Shown piece by piece: positions 28,546 to 36,527 of a stretch of DNA of 36,527 nt. This DNA comes from Apostichopus parvimensis. Taxonomy: Eukaryota > Echinodermata > Holothuroidea > Aspidochirotida > Stichopodidae. The notes under the pieces are model-generated. The model ran no database searches, was not told where the DNA came from, and was given only the letters and a program-made list of their open reading frames with translations. Each line of letters begins with the position of its first letter. Position 1 is the first letter of the stretch. The translations under genes and the position numbers were made by a program. The stretch covers positions 1-36,527 of the forward strand of contig KN888853.1 in NCBI GenBank assembly GCA_000934455.1, in the 5' to 3' direction.

Positions 28546-30903
28546 TTTGTTCAAATACTTTATCATTATAATTGTTATTACACCATCATGTATATTAGCT
28601 CACCAGTTCTACTGTAACTGTCGATATCAGGTTAACTGGCTGGGGATGCTTCCCAACCCATTGTTATAGATGCTGGTCGAGGTAACCGTACCATACCACC
28701 GTCAAGTACAAGCTTCAATTCTTTGTAATTCTCAATATCATTCTCAGCATCCTTGTCGGAAGATTTCGCGATTAATCCAAATTTTTCCGCCCAGTATGCT
28801 TTTCAGCAAGTTCCTGGTGCCTTTCAACACCTACAACTACACCTCTGATCCTTAAAAAATGCTTTCAATCGTCATTTTTCATATCAAGAAACTTCCTTAT
28901 TTTAGTAGCATCCATATTTGTTGACAAACATCTCTACGATAACGTTCGTAACGTTACGTGTATACCGATCGCGAACACGGAAGTAGTTTTGCTCCCTTTG
29001 CCGATCAACGTTATACCTTATACCCAAGGTTCTCGTTTTACCGAGATATTGTCAATCATTCTTTTTCAATGCTTGCGTGTATCATGTGCTGCCGGATCTG
29101 GATAAAAAAAAATACATATATGCGATGGAACCGCTTCTGTTATTCGGTTAGCGCTGACTTATTACATCCCTTGTTCACAGGCCTATGTGCTGCCTTTTGA
29201 GCTGACGGTATAGAAACAGATTTTCCGAACACGCGTCCACCAGTTCGTTGCTTCCGAGATCGCATTGGCAGTTTGAGCACCCGCTTATCTGAACAGACAC
29301 TGGTCACTTTGGTTTACATAAGCGGATTGAGCCAATAACTTTGATTACGTGTATTGAACAACAAACAATCATCCATATACCCCGGTAATATTTTTCAACA
29401 TTTATAGGGATTGACCAACGCCAAATAATCTAGTTTTCATTACACCATGAGGCAACATCTTTCCTATTTTTGCAATTAATATTATGTTGAGATTACTGTT
29501 GGCTGGCGATTGTTCATATAATAGTGTTCTTTCCGAATGGCCCAATAAAATCATAACAAGCGATCATCTTGAAATTAATGGTTTAAAAGGCTCTGCCAAA
29601 GCTTAGACTTAAATTAGATGTTTGAAAAACATGTTAGGAACTAGATATTTTTTTACTATGCTTTCCTCTGGCAGTCTGACAGTGGCAGGTACATGGGCGG
29701 CGACTGAAGAAGATATTACAATTACAATAACGGGACGTTTTGATGATGGAAAATTTCCATGTAACACAGTATGGCCAAAAAAAGTGGACAATTACTTCTA
29801 GGCCTACTGTACCGTGGTCAATCATATGAGCCTCACCAGCTCTGATGAGCACTTTGACTGTTTTAACATCACCAATAATCCGATAGCCTCATATCACAAA
29901 CTACTGACCACCAAATGTATGAACCACCAGTTTCATGATCATTCAATGTAAAATTATAAGAAAAAAAAAACATTCCCACCGATTCAAGAGATGCACAAGA
30001 TGTTCAATAATCATACTGCCCCAAAACGGTTCGATTACTTCGAGGGAAATCACCGAAACTTACCCCTAAAGGGCCTTGACATGGACTTTCACATAAAATG
30101 TCGGAACATAGAGAGGTCGGGACGTTAAACACATAGCGATGCATCCCTATGTTCCGACCCCTCTCTGTTCCAACCAACCTATGAAAATGCAACCTCCCCA
30201 AATTTGATGAAAGTGAGAGAGGTCGTAACATCGGGATGTAACCAATAATAATATTGACCCTATTGTCCTAATTAGCGAATTGAATCTGCAGGGAAATAGA
30301 CACTCTTCTCACAAAAATTGCTGAAAATGAGCATTGGATGGTCGTTGACCTCAACTTCCTGAAAATCCCTGATGTCCGTCACTTGGACATTATTTTCGTC
30401 ATGTTTCATTGTTATTCAACATTGTACAAGAATTGTTGTCAATCGTCAATAAATAGATCACATGCTGGCTAACAAAATGGCCAAATATGACCGCTAGATT
30501 ACCCTTTACCCTAAATTCTTCAATACGTACGTATTATACATCATCGGTTATTGATAACAAGTGACCAACTTTCTGGACGATAAAGTCTTAACAGTGGAAA
30601 AGGCAGCTCGATTATTTTTCCCAAATGACCCTTAAATCATCTCCCCTGACCATGATTTCTCATATCTCATGAACATCATTGTTCAATGGAAAAATGACCA
30701 ACTCTAGTGGTCATCTTGTGCATTCTGTATGAGACGAACGAGCTTGACTGCTTCAATAAATTGGTCGAAGACTCTCCCTGGATGACCTTCGACCTCGAAT
30801 TCCTGAGCACGCCGTATGTGTCATTGATGAACCTTCATGATAATTCAATATATTCTGTCCGAGAAGCAGCCTGACAGTTTGGAGAAAAATGGCAGATAAG
30901 GAC
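28546..30903. other. No gene recognised; short inverted motif near 30100-30171
   Basis: Mostly AT-rich. TCGGAACATAG (30101-30111) is inverted at 30147-30157, next to variants of GAGAGGTCGG (30111, 30160s inverted, and about 30218), giving a small mosaic of inverted and direct repeats. No protein family recognised. The 3' end of the FLYWCH-MULE gene abuts the right edge. Confidence 0.4.
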
Positions 30904-33900
30904 TTAAACACCGAAAGCCTTGACGGCATAGATGATTGCCAAGTGGTACTCGTTGAGTGTTCATCTGCCTTCCCGGTACTGTCTCTTGAGCAGTCTAATT
31001 CTCCTTTCCAAGTCTCGCCACTTCTTCCTCCTTCGGGGGATCGTCGCCTCTGTTTGCGCACCTCATAGCCTGGTGAGCCCTGACGCTCTCATCCTTCAGC
31101 TTGCGAATGATCAGCCACAAGGATGGGTGTCTGATGGCAACGTTTCGATTCCATCTATTATGGAAGCCTGAAATGATTGCAATTGGCAAAATACATTAAT
31201 ACAACTAAACGAATAATGTGCAGACAAGTCTTATGCTTTTTACTTACTTTCCACTGAGTTGTCGGTTCATGACGACATTGGCCTTGCACATGTGTTCCAG
31301 AAAGATGGTGGGAACATGTTCCCATTGATGTACGTTTCGTCAAAATATGCGATGAACTGTCCAAGAGCTGGATACTGAACAACCAGGGCTCTAGCACGTC
31401 GGCTCGTAAGTAACGCACTACAAGGAGACAAATATGATCAGTTAGGCTATATAACATCCAAATATGGATTGAACAGTCATATGGTATTGAGTTAAACTAT
31501 ACTATAATCAATGATCATTATTTTTTCCTGGCCCACTGTGCGTACACTTTTTGGTAGCCCTTGAGCAGTCTTCGCTAGCCGATACATAGTTGCCACAAAA
31601 TGTATTACTGGGAATTTCAAATTCCTTTTTAGCATCATAACGGGCTTACGAAGTGTAATCCATGTGTAGTGAGAGGTGCCATGAGGGGTTTCTCTGCGAC
31701 ATTCCCTTCCCTCGCCGACCCCGGCCGAAACTTCCATTCAGCAGCTGCTTAAGTTTAATAAGTTTCATACTTGTTTCCGTGCTCAACCTCTCGAAAAGCA
31801 GGTAGCTGCTCTCCACAATAACGTGGCCTTTGTGGCACAAATATCAAGGTAGGTAGAGAAATCAGAGAGGGTCAAAAGTCGCATTTAAAGGTATCACCTA
31901 TTAAGAACTATTAGCATATGATTTTCTACTCGACTCTCAATCGGCGACGGGTAACAATAACATTCCTCGAGCCAAACATAGCCTGAGTCGAGCCAACATA
32001 GCCTAGTGGTCGGTTCCCCGGTGCAACAACCAGGCGCGTAGCCAGAGATCTTTAATGGAAGGGGTCATCATTTTCGGGTCTCTGGCAGGGGTGAAAGGTT
32101 ATTTTTTTGTACACATGAAACCTTTAAGACGAAAAATCATGCAATCATTTGCTCTTTTCAAGGATTGTATTTTAGGCGAAACATGTTGGTTATCATGTCC
32201 ACTCGTTGGGCTATATACAAATTATACCACATGCCAAGACTAGAAGAGATAAATATTATTGCCCACAATGGTGCCAATTCATGTTAGAATCTAGCAACAC
32301 CGAATGCGCGTGAAGCGCGGGGAATTTAGTTTTGGGTTAACATGTCTGATCCTTGCCTCCTTGGGTTATTCACAGAATATTCGGCACATGTGACATCACA
32401 TGGCCAGCCTCGAAAAACTAGTCGGTACGCGAAAAATGGGTTTATCATATGTTGTGGTTTATAGCCTACATAATAAATGACGCCATAAGACAAGAAGGCA
32501 AGCACAAATGCGGGCGAAGCGAGCAATTTCTTTTTTGCGACTTCATGTCCGATCTTTGGTATGAACGGCCCATTCTGAACAAATCACACCACATGAAAAT
32601 ACAAGCAAAGAACTAACACGATTTCGTGCCAAAAATTGTGGGGTATATCGTTGGATATGAGTCGTTGAGGGGGTGGGGCAAAGGGTGTATTTTCCCAGTA
32701 TACTCCATATTTATTGAAGAGTATTCCGGGCGCGAGGGGGCCAAATCTCCCCCAATTTTTATAAGGCGGATAACGAAATTAGTACCAGAAATGGAATATG
32801 ACATCTACATTTTGTTCAGTGCGCAAAGCGAGTCGAAAAAAATCTTATTTTTAATATTACTTATAACATAGTAGACTAGCAGGTAAGGTAGTCCAGTGGC
32901 GTTTTTCCAGGATTTCTTGATAGGGAAGCGCAACCGTTATTGATTGCTGATTGCTTTTGAAAGGAGGCTTAGATGCAAAATGCTGCTATCATTACGACCC
33001 GTTGGAATATTTATTATGAAGTACATTTTCAGGAAAACAAGAAGTTTCGTAAAAAGCTTATTCTCTGAGGACAGGGGGAGAAACGGTTGAGTTACACTCG
33101 GAGCCCTCGAGGGCTGAGTCACTTCAGTTTCGGGCCAATTCTGGTGGTCTTAGAATGCACACAACTGGCTTGTTTTTGGCAATTTTTTTCAACCATTTTA
33201 AAATTTAATTCAATATCATGGTGGATTAAGGGAGGCTCGACAAATATCAATCCGGAGGAGTATATTGATGATTTTTTTTTATTTTCCCGCTAAATAGACG
33301 CTTTAAATCCCAAACATTTAATTATTTTGCATAGATGGGGTGGGTGGGCCCTTTGGCAGGGAGGCCGGCCTAGTGATCCAGCCCCCCCCCCAAAGGTTCA
33401 TCAACTAAAACTTTTTGGGTATGAGTGTGTGACTGTTGAAAAAGGGTGCGAAGACGTCAAGGGTCACCATAACCTGCTATTAAGACGGCTATCCCACTCG
33501 CTCCCAGTCCAACACGAGCGACGGGAACACGAGGCATAGAAATTACAATGGGGCCTTCTGGAGAATAACTACTATATATTTACGCATACTGCTGCCGCAC
33601 GGTCAGTAGAGGGAGAAATCCCATCGCCATGAACTTTCGTACGCAGGCTTTCAGTCTCATATTGACCTGGTAAGGAGCAGCCAGTCCCAGCTCCTGAACA
33701 CCGAGGAGCAGAAGTGGAAGTAGCATCCACTGGATCGTGCTTGTGGTAGCTCCGCTCTAACTGCTTGCACCAGGCCCGGCTCGAAGTCGCTGATGACATT
33801 CTGGCATTCCCACTGCCGGCCGGTCTCGGCAACGATCTCCCGCTTGAGGGCTCTAAGGATGTCCATGTAGTGCAGTGGAGAGACACATGGCCAGAGGAAT

Positions 33901-34476
33901 TATCCAGTTGTTGAACAGGCCATGTACCGTGACTATTTCACGGTACGGTCGCGGCGCCGTTCTGAATGTCCCATCAATGAACACCTCTTCGCACGTCCGC
34001 AGAACTCGAGGTTGTCTCGGTGTGGCGAAGACGGCAACGCCGGCGATATTGTTCAGATGTATTAACATTCGCTGGCCCCTCCAATTTTCGGCCCAGATGC
34101 CTTCTATCTTAACGTCGTCAATCGTTCTTCGAACACATGTCCAGAAGCTGTTCCTATGGCGCTGCAAGCGCGTTTCCAGCTCTGTATATCGTGGGATGTT
34201 GTCCCGGTTGTTCTCGCGGAGGAGGACCTCGTTGTGGGCCCTCCGAATGGGCATGGATGGGTCGTTTGTGATGGTCTGAAGCAACCGTTGCGTAAAGAGA
34301 GTCCTACCGATGAGATCGTCATCGCGTTCGTGGCTATATGTGATCAGTGTGTGTATAGGGGATGTACATTCCATGTGGACACAGCGCCAGTAGATGTTGT
34401 TGACTGTCTTATTTTTCTGATATCGATACCCGTCACACACAAGGATTCCGTTTTTTTCTAGCCCCGCCCCTGTCAA
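30904..34476 (-). pseudogene. FLYWCH zinc-finger + MULE transposase gene, three exons, damaged
   Basis: Exon 1 (about 34476-33584): FLYWCH-like finger LVCDGYRYQKNKTVNNIYWR with C..C, then LRENNRDNIPRYTELETRLQ, and the MULE core FIDGTFRTAPRPYREIVTVH (first Asp in IDGTF). After a frameshift near 33880 come RALKREIVAETGRQWE and NVISDFEPGLVQAVRAELPQ (second Asp). After a second one near 33690 comes GLAAPYQVNMRLKACVRKFM. Exon 2 (31417-31248): ALLTSRRARALVVQYPALGQ, FIAYFDETYINGN, PSFWN, TGA, TDNSVE. Exon 3 (31167-30904): SFHNRWNRNVAIRHPSLWLI, IRKLKDE and, in another frame, WRDLERRIRLLKRQYREG. Splicing 33583|31418 and 31247|31168 (GT-AG at both) keeps the frame. The His pair of FLYWCH is not clear. 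Two or more stops and three frameshifts indicate a pseudogene. Confidence 0.75.
31418..33583 (-). other. Intron 1 of the FLYWCH-MULE gene, repeat-filled
   Basis: Bounded by GC|GTAAAT and TTGTAG|T. Inside, variants of GCG..AAGCGnG next to A/T-rich tracts occur at about 32306, 32510 and 32821, and caggcgcgtagccag lies at 32031-32045: both look like parts of dispersed repeats. A C-run sits near 33383-33391. The frames at 31492-31840 minus have no recognisable domain. Confidence 0.5.
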
Positions 34477-35060
34477 TAAGGGAAGCCAGGTTCTTTAAAT
34501 CCTTTGAAATGCTGTAGAAGCATGCTACCAATCTGCATGAAACCAATGTCAATGGGGGGGGGGGGGGGTGATATATTGGATACCTTGATAACGTTTCTGG
34601 CAGGAACTTGTCTTTCTTACCCATATAATATTCTGACATAATGAGATGCCCTCGAAGCTATCTCGTATTTAACTAGCAAGTTAATTATTAGTGATTAATT
34701 AACTGTTTTATCAATTCCATATATCGCTGTTGTACTGAATTCCGATCTTTCATAATCCTCAAATTATTCCGTAATTGAACCTCTGGTGCTGATATTTCTG
34801 AATGTAGCAACATGTTATGTTTTATGGACACATAATCCAATGCCGCTATTGCCAGGTTGGCAAAATCAATTCAGCGTGTACCGTTGTTAAACCATGCATA
34901 TCATTTTGGGCATACATCATATATAAATACAATGATTGATAACAAGAACTCAAAACAATAAAAACGTATAAAAAGACGTATAAAATAATGTACATAGATA
35001 ATCGGTTGCTGGGTGGTAATCGGGACGGTGGGCCTGTGCCAATGAGGCGCTCCGCGTTTC
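34477..35060. other. No gene recognised
   Basis: Sequence 5' of the FLYWCH-MULE gene, with a G-run near 34555-34568 and AT-rich DNA. No TIR matching the gene's far side was identified. Confidence 0.4.
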
Positions 35061-35906
35061 CTATGACAGATTCTAGTTTACTAAGATCATTCTGACTTGC
35101 GCGACCGAACCAGACTAAAATGTTTAAAGTTAAAATACTTTCAATAATAGCACACCATACGATTTTAGAGCTCGCAAAAAGAAAAGTCTCTCGTCAGTAT
35201 TCAGTCCACAATTAATTCCTTAGTTTTGTTCACATTCAGAATGACGTTGTTATCGGTGCAGCATTTCGCCAAGAGATCCACTTCGTCACGGTAGCCACTT
35301 TCATCTTCGTTGATAATCAAACCAGTCACTTTAGTGTCGTCTGCAAATTTGATGATTCGTGAGTTCTGATGGGCGGCTCTGCAATCGTAGGTTAACAGAG
35401 AGTACAATAGCTGTGATAATACACAACCCTGAGAAGCACCAGTGTTTAAAACAATAGATGGTGAAAGAATGTTGCCTACTCAAACAGTTTGTTGCGACAT
35501 AGAAGGAAATCTAAAATCCAATCACAAATAGACGCAGGGAAGTTGAGGTGTTCCAATAATTTAAGATGTGACCGCGAAGGAATAATAGTATTAAAGGCAG
35601 AACTATAATCAATAAAAAGTACTCGGGCGTAGGAACATTACTTTTCCAAATCGGCAAAAGTTTCATGTATCCATATGGAAATATTATCTTCAACTGATCT
35701 GTTTGCGCGATATGCAAATTGGGATGGATCGAAATCAGCAGGTAAGTACCTAAATGTAACAATATTTTCCTACCTTTTGCGAAGACCAACACTCTGGGTC
35801 TATACAAAAGTACCATTGATTGGTACCAAGATGCAACTTGTACGTTATCAATCTTGCTCTGAAGATTAACCTCATCAAATGCTGAATATCTTCCAGCAAG
35901 GTGCAC
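35061..35906 (-). pseudogene. LINE reverse-transcriptase relic
   Basis: The minus strand reads (from about 35735) DPSQFAYRANRSVEDNISIW and IHETFADLE, frame change, VRVLF-like to FLRGHILNYWNTSTSLR, then PASICDWILDFL. It continues LNTGASQGCVLSQLLYSLLT and YDCRAAHQNSRIIKFADDTK, with the catalytic FADD, then DEVDLLAKCCTDNNVILNVN and KTKELIVD. This order (QFAYR..RS..D, LDFxxAF region, GxxQGCVLSP-like, FADDT, N..KTKE.IVD) is a standard LINE RT of the type frequent in fish and invertebrates. Frames change at least twice. Its C-terminal part (ICR..-like thumb, 35200-35061) fades. Clade not assigned. Confidence 0.75.
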
Positions 35907-36251
35907 ATCATTTTTCAGTTATGATCCAGGTCACAGTGATCTTTCACTACAAACTGTTTAAGAGCCTTTCTGATAATTGGAACAAATGTTATTCCCTGTC
36001 AACCCTACCCATAAATTTGCTCACGTACAGCTGGATGAATATGCCGAGCATATCCGCTGTCTTTGGTTAACTTGATGGTTATCATGTGCTTTATGCAAGG
36101 GTAATTTTATACGAGTTGCCTGTAGTAATATGCCTCATGCATTTGCATGAACTTTCAAGTCATATCTATATCAATGAAAATAAAATATGGCAAAGCTTCA
36201 TTGTTGGCCAGCTATGTCAAATTAGGGTGTAGAGTGTCTCAATGGTTAAAC
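35907..36251. other. No gene recognised
   Basis: May contain the 5' continuation of the LINE relic (the segment before QFAYR), but no motif is readable. AT-rich otherwise. Confidence 0.4.
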
Positions 36252-36527
36252 CTAGATGGCACCTTCAAAGCGTCGGCGGAAACCGTATTCCTCGTCACTG
36301 CTAGAGTTACTGGAAGACTCCCTTTCCCGATCACACTGAGCTGGGGCCACGGGTTTGAAGACAGCAACAGGTATGTCTATCAGATGTGGGCATGGCCGTA
36401 ATTCCCGTTGTTGCCCACCACTACCATCGGCAGGTTCAATGACGTACACAGAACCTTCGTTGGGGCGAGAGACCACTTCCACGGGGATGGTTCTTCAGGT
36501 ATACCCTGGTCCCAAGAGTGATTGGAT
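36252..36527 (-). pseudogene. Possible C-terminal tail of a Ty3/Gypsy-type Pol (partial, runs off the window)
   Basis: The minus strand reads VEVVSRPNEGSVYVIEPADG, SGGQQRELRPCPHL, then an acidic and Ser-rich tail ERESSSNSSSDEEYGFRRR. The arrangement (VV.R....VY.I.P.DG.G..R.LHRN.L.PC) resembles the end of Gypsy-type Pol beyond the integrase, where a chromodomain or Pro-rich tail follows. The key HRN block is not exact and the rest lies outside the window. It could equally be another low-complexity C-terminus. Confidence 0.3.

Noticed and set aside
33875..34461. Plus-strand frames of 134 and 101 codons
   Set aside because: Antisense shadows of exon 1 of the FLYWCH-MULE gene, which is GC-rich.
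1..36527. CRISPR array, bacterial operon, tRNA or rRNA gene
   Set aside because: No regularly spaced short repeats, no clustered bacterial-type ORFs, and no cloverleaf or rRNA sequence recognised.

Overview
This is eukaryotic, intron-bearing, AT-rich repeat DNA. The protein relics are families that are multicopy in marine invertebrates such as lancelets, echinoderms, hemichordates and cnidarians: PF20700 Mutator-like, SWIM-YqaJ, FLYWCH-MULE, THAP, pogo with a pipsqueak HTH, and several non-LTR reverse transcriptases. A marine invertebrate is the likeliest source, but the species cannot be named. There is no operon structure, rRNA, tRNA or CRISPR array. Nearly every recognisable coding stretch is a broken transposable element. 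The one candidate host gene is a small secreted protein on the minus strand at 10531-10896, with an in-frame TAA.

Layout. 1-3.9 kb is a nest of non-LTR retrotransposon (LINE) debris. A minus-strand RT relic is interrupted by an opposite-strand 3' stub with a 9-bp target-site duplication (TSD). A 1.07-kb Mutator-like non-autonomous element has 61-bp terminal inverted repeats (TIRs) and a 10-bp TSD. Beyond it lie several copies of a LINE 3' end made of a small hairpin plus a tail close to CGTAAAAAGCAC. 4.4-7.5 kb holds relics of a multicopy transposon-like protein, of a Trp-rich C-terminal domain, and of an integrase. 7.5-10.5 kb looks like plain non-coding DNA. 10.5-11.9 kb holds the small secreted protein and then two copies of a short retroposon whose 5' end is nearly identical to the 5' end of U2 snRNA, each with its own TSD. 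12-21 kb holds the DFSENF-family pseudogene, a LINE RT, pogo, Mutator-like copy 1, a THAP gene interrupted by a 46-bp retroposon stub and by a LINE fragment, and a PHD finger. 21.5-24.4 kb holds a GC-rich unknown ORF, another LINE 3' end, Mutator-like copy 2 and a 170-bp tandem duplication. 25.1-27.0 kb holds a multi-exon SWIM-YqaJ gene. 30.9-34.5 kb holds a three-exon FLYWCH-MULE transposase gene, damaged but with exons that still join in frame. 35-36.5 kb holds another LINE RT relic and a possible Ty3/Gypsy Pol tail.

How the parts relate. The genes do not form a pathway; they record successive insertions. The most novel item is the U2-headed SINE at 11.3-11.9 kb: two independent insertions, the second spanning a 50-N assembly gap. 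Its 3' end (stem-loop then a tail near TTAAAAAGTA) resembles the 3' ends of the LINE stubs in the same window, which suggests a SINE-LINE partnership that can be tested. Several relics could each source mobilisation machinery (two Mutator-like, SWIM-YqaJ, FLYWCH-MULE), and the 1.07-kb TIR element has the TSD length expected for that superfamily.
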